Assembly: GCF_000698595.1 (NCBI RefSeq)
Contig: NZ_JFHC01000044.1
Location: 1-64,000 of the forward strand
Length of the DNA stretch: 64,000 nt
Reading direction: 5' to 3'
Source of the DNA: Caballeronia glathei
GTDB lineage: Bacteria; Pseudomonadota; Gammaproteobacteria; Burkholderiales; Burkholderiaceae
Below, piece after piece: positions 1 through 7,559 of this stretch (position 1 is its first letter; every line of letters begins with the position of its first letter). The notes beneath the pieces are model-generated. The model did not search any database, had not been told where the DNA came from, and saw nothing but the letters and a program-made list of their open reading frames with translations. Both the position numbers and the translations under genes were made by a program.

Positions 1-89
1 GTGATCGCACCGACCACCTGCAGCGGCGCTTCGTTTGCGACTGCCGCGCGGAACCGGGCGCCTGCACTCGCGGATTGGTCTGTGTTCAT
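1..89 (-). CDS. prpB: Methylisocitrate lyase PrpB, N-terminal fragment cut by the window edge
   Basis: Only the first 29 codons lie in the window. They read from an ATG at position 89 on the minus strand and include the stretch SAGARFRAAVANEAPLQVVG, which resembles the start of PrpB proteins. PrpB cleaves 2-methylisocitrate to pyruvate and succinate, the last step of the 2-methylcitrate cycle for propionate use. A GGAGAC ribosome site lies just upstream of the start. The gene diverges from prpR, the usual arrangement for this operon. The identification rests on a short N-terminus plus context; no catalytic residues are visible. Confidence 0.82.
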   Translation of the reverse strand, partial: MNTDQSASAGARFRAAVANEAPLQVVGAI

Positions 90-117
90 CGTATGTCTCC
101 CAAGAGCGCTTCTACTA

Positions 118-133
118 GGCAAGTTGCAGGCCA
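118..133 (-). promoter_or_regulatory. Candidate sigma-54 (-24/-12) promoter of the prpB operon
   Basis: On the minus strand the sequence reads TGGCCTGCAACTTGCC. The GG and GC dinucleotides have exactly ten bases between them, as in the TGGCAC-N5-TTGC consensus. It lies about 30 bases upstream of the prpB start, so the leader would be short. The divergent activator PrpR is a sigma-54-dependent enhancer-binding protein with an intact GAFTGA loop, which fits this promoter type. Confidence 0.75.
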
Positions 134-190
134 CTTCGGGGTGCGTCGATAAATCCTTGATTCGAAAGGGTTCGAGCCGCAGGCCGCCCT

Positions 191-213
191 TTTCATTGAT
201 TTCAGAAATGAAA
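191..213. promoter_or_regulatory. Candidate PrpR upstream activating site (dyad)
   Basis: TTTCATT at 191-197 is an exact inverted repeat of AATGAAA at 207-213. A second overlapping palindrome, TTTCA-GAAA-TGAAA, lies inside it, and a further TTTCAT follows at 221. The site is roughly 70-90 bases upstream of the sigma-54 element, a normal distance for an enhancer. Binding by PrpR is an inference from position and symmetry. Confidence 0.5.
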
Positions 214-280
214 TTTCGGATTTCATCTTCGAATAACGGGCTAAGATGGCTGCATTGTTTTTCGCCAGCCGAGCCGCGCC

Positions 281-2179
281 ATGGACCGCTCCCTCACCCC
301 CGCTTCCCGCCCGCGCATCTGGGCGATCGGTATCAGCAAGCTGCGCGACCTGTATCGCGATATCGCGGCCGAGTACGATCCGCTCGCCGAACTGCGGATC
401 GTCGCGCGCGGCTACGACGATGCGCTGCAGGACATCGAGAACGCGGGCCCCGAGCGGCCGGACGTGATCGTGGCGGCGGGATCGAACGGCAGCTATCTGA
501 AGGCACGCAGCGGCGTGCCGGTCGTGCTCGTCACGCCGACCGGCTTCGACGTGATGCATGCGCTCGCCCGCGCGCGGCGCGAAGCGCAGGCGGTGGCGCT
601 CGTGATGCACGGCGAGGCGCCGTCCGAACTCCGGCGCTTCTTTGCGGCGTTCGGCGTGAGCGTGGAGACGTCGTCGTATCTCGCGGCGCAGGACGCGGAA
701 GCCTGCGTGCTCGACTTGCGCGACCGCGGTGTCGAGGCGATCGTCGGGCCGGGCCTCGTCACGGAGCTCGCGGAGAAGGCCGGGCTGAAGTCGGTGTTTC
801 TGTATTCGCGCGCGTCGGTGCAGGCGGCTTTCGATACCGCCCTCGAAGTCGCGCGCGCGACGCTCGCCGAAACGCTGCGGCGCCGCCGCCTGGACCAGGT
901 GCTGCAGAACCTGCGCGACGGCGTGATCGCGCTGAGCGCTGACGGCCGCATCGAAGCGCTCTCGGGGAAGATGGCCGAGTTGCTGCGCGCGACGCCGTCT
1001 CAGGCGGTTGGCCGGCGCCTCGCCGAGATCGCGCCGGACGTCGCCGCGGCGGTGCCAAAGGACGAGGGCGAGTCGCTCGAGACGGTGCGCGGCGCGAGCT
1101 ACGTGATTCATCGGAGCGAACTGGGCGAGGGGCGCGCGTCGGGGGCGATCGTCACGTTCCAGGAGTCGGTCGCGCTGCAGCGCATGGACCGCTCGGTGCG
1201 CGCCCGGCAACGCGCGCCGCAACTCGTCGCGCGCTACGTGGTGGGCGACATGATCGGCGAGTGCGACGCCATCGAACAGGTGCGCCGGCGCATGCTGCGC
1301 TACGCGCGTTCGGACGCCACCGTGCTGATTCGCGGTGAAAGCGGCACGGGCAAGGAACTCGTCGCGCAGGGCATCCACAACGCGAGCGCGCGGCGCGAGT
1401 TTGCGTTCGTCGCGCTCAACTGCGGCGCATTTCCCGATACGCTGCTCGAAAGCGAGCTCTTCGGCTACGAGGAAGGCGCGTTCACCGGCGCGCGGCGCGG
1501 CGGCAAGGCGGGACTGATCGAGACGGCGCATCGCGGCACGCTCTTTCTCGACGAAATCGGCGAGATGCCGCTGCCGCTGCAAAGCCGCCTGCTGCGCGTG
1601 CTGCAGGAGCGCGAAGTCGTGCGGCTCGGCTCGACGGAGCCGCTGCAGGTCGATGTGCGCATCATCGCCGCGACGCACCGCGCGCTGACCGAGCGCGTCG
1701 AATCGGGCGAATTCCGCGCGGATCTGTATTACCGGCTCAACATCCTGAATCTCGCGCTGCCGCCGCTGCGCGAGCGCGCCGCGGATGTTGCGATGCTCGC
1801 CGCGCACCTGCTGAAAGAGACGCGCCGCATGCAGAGCGATGCCGCCGCGCGCGCCGTGCTGGAACCCGTGCTTCCGATGCTCGCCGCGTATCAGTGGCCG
1901 GGCAACGTGCGCGAACTGCAGAACGTGATCGAGCGTATTGCCGTGGAACTGGACGACGCCGGGCCGGAGGCGCTCACGCCGTCGCTTTTGCGCGCCATCG
2001 CGCCGGAACTGTCCGCGGCGGCGGCCGGGGCCCCCACGCTCAGGGAACGCGCGCAACGGGCGCAGGCCGACGAGGTCCGCGCCGCCCTCGACGCTTTCGA
2101 CGGCGATCGCGACAAGGCTTGCGCGGCGCTCGGCATCAGCAAGACGACGCTGTGGCGCAAATTGAACGCATCGCGGTAG
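281..2179 (+). CDS. prpR: Propionate catabolism sigma-54-dependent activator PrpR
   Basis: This 632-residue enhancer-binding protein has an N-terminal PrpR sensor domain (about residues 10-185) that in the family senses 2-methylcitrate. A PAS-like segment follows (about 195-300), then a sigma-54 AAA+ domain (about 320-550) and a C-terminal Fis-type helix-turn-helix ending LGISKTTLWRKL. Visible motifs are Walker A GESGTGKE near residue 352, the sigma-54-contacting GAFTGA near 399, and Walker B GTLFLDEIGEM. It is longer than enterobacterial PrpR (about 530) because of the PAS segment. The ATG at 281 leads straight into the conserved PRIWAIGISKLRDLYRDIA. It diverges from prpB and probably activates it through the candidate sigma-54 promoter. 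Confidence 0.93.
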   Translation: MDRSLTPASRPRIWAIGISKLRDLYRDIAAEYDPLAELRIVARGYDDALQDIENAGPERPDVIVAAGSNGSYLKARSGVPVVLVTPTGFDVMHALARARREAQAVALVMHGEAPSELRRFFAAFGVSVETSSYLAAQDAEACVLDLRDRGVEAIVGPGLVTELAEKAGLKSVFLYSRASVQAAFDTALEVARATLAETLRRRRLDQVLQNLRDGVIALSADGRIEALSGKMAELLRATPSQAVGRRLAEIAPDVAAAVPKDEGESLETVRGASYVIHRSELGEGRASGAIVTFQESVALQRMDRSVRARQRAPQLVARYVVGDMIGECDAIEQVRRRMLRYARSDATVLIRGESGTGKELVAQGIHNASARREFAFVALNCGAFPDTLLESELFGYEEGAFTGARRGGKAGLIETAHRGTLFLDEIGEMPLPLQSRLLRVLQEREVVRLGSTEPLQVDVRIIAATHRALTERVESGEFRADLYYRLNILNLALPPLRERAADVAMLAAHLLKETRRMQSDAAARAVLEPVLPMLAAYQWPGNVRELQNVIERIAVELDDAGPEALTPSLLRAIAPELSAAAAGAPTLRERAQRAQADEVRAALDAFDGDRDKACAALGISKTTLWRKLNASR

Positions 2180-2192
2180 GCAACCGGTAGAA

Positions 2193-3335
2193 TTGCCCGA
2201 TACCGAATCCTTCGAGTCCCTTACTTTGTTCAGCCGACGCCGATCGCCAAAGCCCTTGCGCCTGCCGCGCGGCACGCGCGCGTCGTGGCGCAGCGTGCAC
2301 AAGCGCACGCTGTTCACGCGGCCCGGCATATCGCCGCAGCGCATGCTGCTGCGGCGCCTGTACATCGTGTTCGCGCTGTGCGTGCTCGCGTTCACGATCC
2401 TCTATCTGGACCGCGACGGCCTGCGCGACTCCACCAAGTCGCCGGGCGAGGGGATGGGTTTCGCCGACCTCATCTACTTCACGATGGTGACGGTCGCGAC
2501 CGTCGGCTACGGCGACATCGTTCCGGTGACGGCGCGCGCGCGTCTCACCGACGCGCTCCTCATCATGCCGATCCGCGTGATGATCTGGTTCATCTTTCTG
2601 GGCACGGCCTATCAGCTGGTGGTCCAGCGAATTGTCGAGGAATATCGCATGAAGCGCCTGCAGCGGAACCTGCGTCAGCACATTCTCGTGTGCGGTTACG
2701 GACTGAGCGGCTCGATCGCCGTGCGCGAGCTGCTGGAGAGCGGCACCGATCCGCGCAGCATCATCGTGATCGACCGCGAGCAGGCGGCGCTCGAATCCGC
2801 GACGTCGCTCGGCGTGACGGGGCTGCTCGGCGATCCCTCGCGCGAGGACATCCTCCAGCAGGCGCAGGTCGCGCAGGCGCACGCGGTGATCGTCGCCGTC
2901 ACCGACGATCCCACGGCAATCCTCGTCACGCTCTCCGTGCGCAGCTTCGCGCCGAAGGTGAAGATCGTCGTGCGGATTCAGGAACACGTGTTCCAGCGGC
3001 AGTTGCGGCAGGCGGGCGCGGACGTGATCGTGTCGTCGACGAAGATCGGCGGCCTCCTGCTCGCGGATGCGGTCGAGAGCCGCTATCTCGTGCCGTTCGT
3101 CTCCGACATGCTCTCGTCGCGCGGGCGCGTCACGCTGGTCGAGAGAAAAGCCCTGCCGCAGGAAGTGGGGCGCATGACGAATGCGGTCGACGGAGCGATC
3201 ATCATCGGGCTCGCGCGCGGCGCAGAGGTGATGCAATTCTACGAAGACCCGCATTGCCCGATCGAAGCGGGCGACACGCTCGTGATGATCAAGTCGACCC
3301 GCGAGGAACGGGGGAGCCGGGAGAGCGGGGAATAG
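2193..3335 (+). CDS. Potassium channel protein with RCK/TrkA-N domain
   Basis: This is a two-transmembrane potassium channel subunit. TM1 lies near residues 51-72, followed by a pore loop with the selectivity filter TVATVGYGDIVP and TM2 RVMIWFIFLGTAYQLVV. A cytoplasmic RCK domain follows with the Rossmann motif CGYGLSGS and an RCK_C-like tail. The family gates potassium flux in response to ligands or nucleotides bound at the RCK ring. The frame opens with a TTG at 2193, only 13 bases after the prpR stop; the first ATG in frame is at 2343, right at TM1. The true start is therefore uncertain. It may be co-transcribed with prpR but has no obvious functional tie to propionate use. Confidence 0.85.
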   Translation: MPDTESFESLTLFSRRRSPKPLRLPRGTRASWRSVHKRTLFTRPGISPQRMLLRRLYIVFALCVLAFTILYLDRDGLRDSTKSPGEGMGFADLIYFTMVTVATVGYGDIVPVTARARLTDALLIMPIRVMIWFIFLGTAYQLVVQRIVEEYRMKRLQRNLRQHILVCGYGLSGSIAVRELLESGTDPRSIIVIDREQAALESATSLGVTGLLGDPSREDILQQAQVAQAHAVIVAVTDDPTAILVTLSVRSFAPKVKIVVRIQEHVFQRQLRQAGADVIVSSTKIGGLLLADAVESRYLVPFVSDMLSSRGRVTLVERKALPQEVGRMTNAVDGAIIIGLARGAEVMQFYEDPHCPIEAGDTLVMIKSTREERGSRESGE

Positions 3336-3343
3336 CGCGAAGG

Positions 3344-3661
3344 CTAGGCGGCCGGCGCCGCGCGTTCCTGCATGCACACCCACGGCGACACCACCACGGC
3401 CCAGAGCTCGGGGTCGCGGGCGGCGTAGTCGGCGGCGGTTTCGGCCTGAACGCGCTCGATCAGCCCCGCCGCGAGCCATTCGCTGATCTGCTTCGTGTCG
3501 TCGTTGGCGACGCACTCCGCGACGCTCACGAGGTCGAGGTCGCGCGCCACTTTGAGCAGCACGCCGCGCGCGAAGAAACGTTCGAGTTCGGACCAGCCGA
3601 TCTGCGCGGTTTCGGCGAGGAGCTTGACGTAGAGCGGGGAGGGGGAATGTGCTTCGGTCAT
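3344..3661 (-). CDS. DUF2288 family protein
   Basis: This is a 105-residue protein of the DUF2288 type. It includes the conserved blocks LYVKLLAETAQIGWSELERFFARG, followed by VSVAECVANDDTKQISEWLAAG and a C-terminal ARDPELWAVVVSPWV. No signal peptide or membrane segment is seen, so it is probably cytoplasmic. The function of the family is unknown. It lies downstream of pcaG on the same strand after a gap of about 70 bases and could be read through from pcaHG. The start ATG at 3661 is the first that precedes the conserved block. Confidence 0.85.
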   Translation of the reverse strand: MTEAHSPSPLYVKLLAETAQIGWSELERFFARGVLLKVARDLDLVSVAECVANDDTKQISEWLAAGLIERVQAETAADYAARDPELWAVVVSPWVCMQERAAPAA

Positions 3662-3731
3662 GGGGAAAAGCGGGCGGTGAATGCGTCCGACACTATAAAC
3701 CATCGTGCCGGACGCGCCCGCCTTGAGGGCA

Positions 3732-4322
3732 TCAGAGATCGAAGAAGACGGTCTCGTTCGGGCCCTGCAGGTAGATGTCGAAGCGATAGATCGTGCTTGC
3801 CGTGTCCGGCTCGCGCTTCGCGACGAGCGTCGCGCGGCGCTCCTCGGGCACGCTCGCGAGCACCGCGTCCTTCGCGTTCGCCTGCGCTTCGTCGTCGAAA
3901 TAGATGCGCGTGTACGCATGCAGCAGCATGCCGCGCATCAGCACGATGACGTCGATGTGCGGCGCGGCGTCGTCGCCGGTGCCCCCGGGCTTCACCGTGT
4001 CCACCACGTAGCGCAGCTTCGGGTCCGTACCCGTGCCCACGCGCGCGAAGCCGCGAAAGCCGGTCTTGCGCGCCTCCTCGACGGTCTGCACGTAGTGGCC
4101 GGTCGAATCCGCCTGGGCCATTTCGACGACCGCGTCGCCGACGACCTTGCCCTCTCCGTCGTACACGTTGCCGACAATCGAAATGTGCTCGCCCGCCGCT
4201 TCGCGGTCGGCGACCGACGGCGTGAACAGGCTCTTCAGGTCGAAGTTGTACTGCTCCGGGCACAGGCCGTAGGCGAAGTACGGTCCGACGGTTTGCGACG
4301 GGGTCTGTTTCAGTGCGGTCAT
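3732..4322 (-). CDS. pcaG: Protocatechuate 3,4-dioxygenase alpha subunit
   Basis: This is the 196-residue alpha subunit of the intradiol ring-cleaving enzyme that converts protocatechuate to 3-carboxy-cis,cis-muconate in the beta-ketoadipate pathway. It opens with QTPSQTVGPYFAYGL, typical of PcaG, and carries the transthyretin-like fold but not the four iron ligands, which reside in the beta subunit. Its ATG is only two bases after the pcaH stop, so the two are translationally coupled, as expected for a one-to-one complex. Regulation is probably by the divergent PcaQ. Confidence 0.95.
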   Translation of the reverse strand: MTALKQTPSQTVGPYFAYGLCPEQYNFDLKSLFTPSVADREAAGEHISIVGNVYDGEGKVVGDAVVEMAQADSTGHYVQTVEEARKTGFRGFARVGTGTDPKLRYVVDTVKPGGTGDDAAPHIDVIVLMRGMLLHAYTRIYFDDEAQANAKDAVLASVPEERRATLVAKREPDTASTIYRFDIYLQGPNETVFFDL

Positions 4323-4324
4323 GT

Positions 4325-5029
4325 TCAAGCCTCCGTCGGGGTCTGTTGCGGGCCGCGCAGCACGATGTCGAACTCGTAGCCGAGCGCGTAGCCTTCCTGC
4401 GTGGTGTCGATGGAAAAGCGCGAGACCAGGCGCTCGCGGGCGCTTTCGGGTATGCCCTGATAGATCGGGTCGAGCGCGAGCAGCGGGTCGCCGGGGAAGT
4501 ACATCTGCGTGACGAGCCGCGAGCCGAAATATTCGCCGAAGAGCGAAAAGTGAATGTGGTTCGGCCGCCATGCGTTCGGATGGTTGCCCCACGGATACGC
4601 ACCCGGCTTGATGGTCAGGAACCGGTAGCGGCCCTCGTTGTCGGTCACGCAACGGCCCGCGCCGAGGAAGTTCGGGTCGAGCGGCGCGTCGTGCTGGTCG
4701 GCCTTGTGGACGTAGCGCCCGGCGGCGTTCGCCTGCCAGATCTCGACGAGCGTGTTGCGCACGGGCCGGCCGCCTTCGTCGAGCACGCGGCCCGTCACGA
4801 TGATGCGCTCACCGAGCGGCTCGCCGTTCTTCGCGGCATTCTTCGTGAGGTCGCTGTCGAGCGCGCCCAGGTCTTCGGCGCCGTACACGGGCACGCGGCG
4901 GTCGCGCAGGTTTTCCCTGAGCGGAATCAGCGGGCGCGACGGGCTGCGCAGCACCGAGGACTTGTAACCGGAGGAGCGGTAGGGCGGATGGGACTCCCAG
5001 TCGCGCGGCGTGAGGATGGGGGATGTCAT
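4325..5029 (-). CDS. pcaH: Protocatechuate 3,4-dioxygenase beta subunit
   Basis: This 234-residue subunit carries the non-heme ferric site. Candidate ligands are the tyrosines in AAGRYVHKAD and GAYPWGN and the two histidines in RPNHIHFSL. The length is normal for the family. The start ATG at 5029 has a strong AAAGGAGA ribosome site eight bases upstream. It is the first gene of a pcaHG operon and diverges from the LysR regulator pcaQ across about 113 bases that contain candidate operator dyads. The other beta-ketoadipate genes (pcaBDIJFC) are not in this window. Confidence 0.96.
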   Translation of the reverse strand: MTSPILTPRDWESHPPYRSSGYKSSVLRSPSRPLIPLRENLRDRRVPVYGAEDLGALDSDLTKNAAKNGEPLGERIIVTGRVLDEGGRPVRNTLVEIWQANAAGRYVHKADQHDAPLDPNFLGAGRCVTDNEGRYRFLTIKPGAYPWGNHPNAWRPNHIHFSLFGEYFGSRLVTQMYFPGDPLLALDPIYQGIPESARERLVSRFSIDTTQEGYALGYEFDIVLRGPQQTPTEA

Positions 5030-5080
5030 TCGGCTGTCTCCTTTTATTGGATCGGGGAATGGGATATTTCTGAAGACTAC

Positions 5081-5134
5081 TTTAACGAACGGCAGAAGTT
5101 ATGGAAAATGATGTTTTGTGCACTCTGCCATAAC
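5081..5134. promoter_or_regulatory. Candidate PcaQ operator region between pcaH and pcaQ
   Basis: Two dyads are visible in the 113-base gap. TAAC (5083-5086) and GTTA (5098-5101) flank 11 bases. GTTATGG (5098-5104) is an exact inverted repeat of CCATAAC (5128-5134). LysR-type regulators bind dyads of this kind in divergent promoters, and sites described for PcaQ in rhizobia contain ATAAC/GTTA half-sites, though with a shorter spacer. Assignment to PcaQ is inferred. Confidence 0.5.
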
Positions 5135-5142
5135 GATCCGTC

Positions 5143-6081
5143 ATGGATAACGACTTCACCAACACGCGCGTCAAGTTCCGGCATCTCCAGTGTTTTCTGG
5201 CCGTGACGCAGCTGGGCAGCGTCCAGCGCGCCGCCGACAGCCTGTCGATCACGCAGCCGGCGGTATCGAAGACGATTGGAGAGCTTGAGTCCATTCTAGG
5301 CGTCAGGCTATTCGAGCGTGGCCGCCGGGGCGCCGTGCCCACGCGCGAGGGGCGCCTCTTCGCGCCGCACGCGAGCGCATGCGTGGCGGCGTTGCGCGAG
5401 GGCGTCGACGTGTTGCTGCGCGAGAGCGGCGAGGTGCCCGGGTCGCTGTCGATCGGCGTGCTGCCGACGGCCGCTACCGCGCTCCTGCCGCCCGCTTTCG
5501 CGGCGTTCAGGCGGCAGTGGCCGGCGGTGTCGGTGAGCGTGTGGACCGATTCCAACACGCAGCTCCTCGCGCGCCTGAAGGAGGGCGAGGTGGATTTCGT
5601 GGTGGGCCGCGTGTCCGATCCGGAGGGAATGCACGGACTGTCATTCGAGCAGATCTATCGCGAGCCGCTCGCCGTTGCGGTGCGCCGCGATCATCCGCTT
5701 TCCTTCGAGACGCCGCTCACGCCCGCGATGCTCGTGCGCTTTCTGGTGGTCGTGCCGCCGTTCGGCACGCTCATCCGGCAGTCGGCGGAAAGCGTCCTGA
5801 CGGCCTTCGGCGCGCATGCGCTCACGGCGCTGGTGGAGACGCTTTCGGTGTCGCTCGGGCGCGCGCTCGCACTGCACAACGACGCCGTGTGGTTCGTGCC
5901 GGCGGGCGCCGTCGAGCACGACATCGCGCTCGGCCTCATCGTGCCGCTCGCGATGCCGTTCGCCGGCACCGACGAGCCGATCGGCCTCATCCGCCGCAAC
6001 GACGCGCCGCGCACGCCGGTGGAAGACAGCCTGATGGATGCGATCCGCGAGGCGGGGCGCGCGCGCATCGGTACGAAGTAG
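5143..6081 (+). CDS. pcaQ: LysR-type regulator PcaQ
   Basis: This 312-residue LysR regulator has an N-terminal winged helix VKFRHLQCFLAVTQLGSVQRAAD followed by SITQPAVSKTIGELE, a block typical of PcaQ. An effector-binding domain follows (about 100-305). PcaQ activates pca genes in response to beta-carboxy-cis,cis-muconate-type intermediates in studied relatives. It diverges from pcaHG, as expected for an activator of protocatechuate breakdown. The ATG at 5143 lacks a clear ribosome site, but an upstream in-frame ATG at 5101 runs into a stop. Confidence 0.9.
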   Translation: MDNDFTNTRVKFRHLQCFLAVTQLGSVQRAADSLSITQPAVSKTIGELESILGVRLFERGRRGAVPTREGRLFAPHASACVAALREGVDVLLRESGEVPGSLSIGVLPTAATALLPPAFAAFRRQWPAVSVSVWTDSNTQLLARLKEGEVDFVVGRVSDPEGMHGLSFEQIYREPLAVAVRRDHPLSFETPLTPAMLVRFLVVVPPFGTLIRQSAESVLTAFGAHALTALVETLSVSLGRALALHNDAVWFVPAGAVEHDIALGLIVPLAMPFAGTDEPIGLIRRNDAPRTPVEDSLMDAIREAGRARIGTK

Positions 6082-6251
6082 CGGCTGCTGCTGCGGCCGT
6101 CCGGGCACAACTTACCGGGCACGTGTAATGTTACGAGGATAACGGCAAATCGCCCGAAACCGGTGCAACAAACGCGGCTTCGCGCGGTCACATCCCTCAT
6201 TGCGCGCCGCCGGCGTCGCCGGCCCAGCGCCTTGCCAACACGCTTGCGAAA

Positions 6252-6620
6252 ATGAAGACCGTACTGCTCGTCGACGACGACCCAGCCACCATCGAAGCCT
6301 GGACGATCTGCATGAAGGATGCGGAGTGCGCGGTGCTGTCCGCTTTCGACGGCAACGCCGCGCTGGCGATTCTCGGCGAGACGCGGGTCGATATCGTTGT
6401 GTCCGACTGGGTGATGCCGGGCCTCGGCGGCGCGCTGCTGTGCCAGACCATGAAGAACGACGCCGCGCTCGCGCACATTCCTTTCCTGATGATTTCGGGG
6501 CATCCGCATCCGCCGGCTTTCGTCAGCTACGACGGCTATCTGCAAAAGCCCGTCGACGTGAACACGCTGCTCGCCGCCGTGAACCGCCTGTGCGCCGCGA
6601 AGCAGCGCCCGCTCTACTGA
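6252..6620 (+). CDS. Single-domain response regulator (CheY-like)
   Basis: This is a 122-residue stand-alone receiver domain. It has the acidic pocket VDDDP near residues 7-11, a phospho-accepting aspartate in VVSDWVMPG near residue 54, a conserved serine in LMISG and a lysine in YLQKPV. There is no output domain, so it would act through protein contacts or phosphotransfer. No histidine kinase is adjacent. It converges with the PlsC-type gene nine bases downstream. Confidence 0.88.
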   Translation: MKTVLLVDDDPATIEAWTICMKDAECAVLSAFDGNAALAILGETRVDIVVSDWVMPGLGGALLCQTMKNDAALAHIPFLMISGHPHPPAFVSYDGYLQKPVDVNTLLAAVNRLCAAKQRPLY

Positions 6621-6629
6621 CCCGGCACT

Positions 6630-7343
6630 TCAGCGCAGTTGCGCGAGTCCCGCGTCCATCTGCTCCTGCGCGAGCTTGTTCAATTCCTGCGGAATCGTGC
6701 AGTCGAGCGGCAGCGTCGGCGTGACGATGACCCGGATGTGTCCCGGCCGGTCCGGCCAGCCCTTCGCGGGCCAGACCTTGCCGGCATCGTGCACGACGGG
6801 CACGACCGGCACCTTCGTCGCGCAGGCGAGGCGCACGCCGCCCGAGGCGAGCTTGAGCGGCGCGTCGTGCGGCACGCGCGTGCCTTCGGGGAAAATCACC
6901 ACGGCGTCGCCCAGCGCAAGCTTCTGCGCGCATTCCCGCGTGACCGCCTGGTGCGCCTGGCGAATCGAGCCGCGATCGAGGCTCACCATGTCGAGGCCGA
7001 CGAGCACCCAGCCGAAGAACGGAATGCGCTCGAGCTCGCGCTTGAACACGAAACTGATGCGGCGCGGAAAAAGCGCCATGAACGCGAGCGTTTCCCACGT
7101 CGATTCGTGGCGGCACAGCATGATGAAAGGCCCCTCGGGCAGCTGCTCGAGTCCTTCAACCGAACACGTGACGCCCGTGATGACGCGCATCATCACGACC
7201 ATCGCGCGGCACCACAGCCTCGCAAGCCTGTAGCGGCCGTTGCGGCCGACGAACGGGAACAGGGGCAGAATCAGGATCGACCAGACGATGCCGCTGCCGA
7301 GAAGATAGGTGGCGAAGAGCCACTTGACGAGGGTTCGTCGCAT
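6630..7343 (-). CDS. 1-acyl-sn-glycerol-3-phosphate acyltransferase (PlsC family)
   Basis: This 237-residue acyltransferase probably makes phosphatidic acid from lysophosphatidic acid at the inner membrane. An N-terminal hydrophobic segment (about 8-30) is followed by the acyltransferase motif I, CRHESTWETL, here H-X4-E rather than the textbook H-X4-D, and motif III VIFPEGTRVP. The H-X4-E form occurs in other beta-proteobacterial homologues to my knowledge. The length is normal. No partner gene is adjacent on the same strand. Confidence 0.88.
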   Translation of the reverse strand: MRRTLVKWLFATYLLGSGIVWSILILPLFPFVGRNGRYRLARLWCRAMVVMMRVITGVTCSVEGLEQLPEGPFIMLCRHESTWETLAFMALFPRRISFVFKRELERIPFFGWVLVGLDMVSLDRGSIRQAHQAVTRECAQKLALGDAVVIFPEGTRVPHDAPLKLASGGVRLACATKVPVVPVVHDAGKVWPAKGWPDRPGHIRVIVTPTLPLDCTIPQELNKLAQEQMDAGLAQLR

Positions 7344-7559
7344 TGAAACGTTTTTGATGGTGAAGGGCGGGTGGCGCGTGAACGGCGTACTGCAGGCTGA
7401 CGACGCGGGCTGACGACGCGGGCTTGAGCGAAACCGGAAGGATAGCGTGTCGGGCGCCCGGTGTCCGCTAGTGCCCCGATTTCGCGAGCCGGACCGCGAT
7501 CGTTCCCGGCAACTGAAACCAAACCGAAAGGCTCATGCCTTCGATATCCAGGAGTTCAA

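Noticed and set aside
86..2395. Open frame of 769 codons on the minus strand opposite prpR
   Set aside because: It is the high-GC shadow of prpR; the product is Arg/His/Ala-rich without any domain and overlaps a clear gene.
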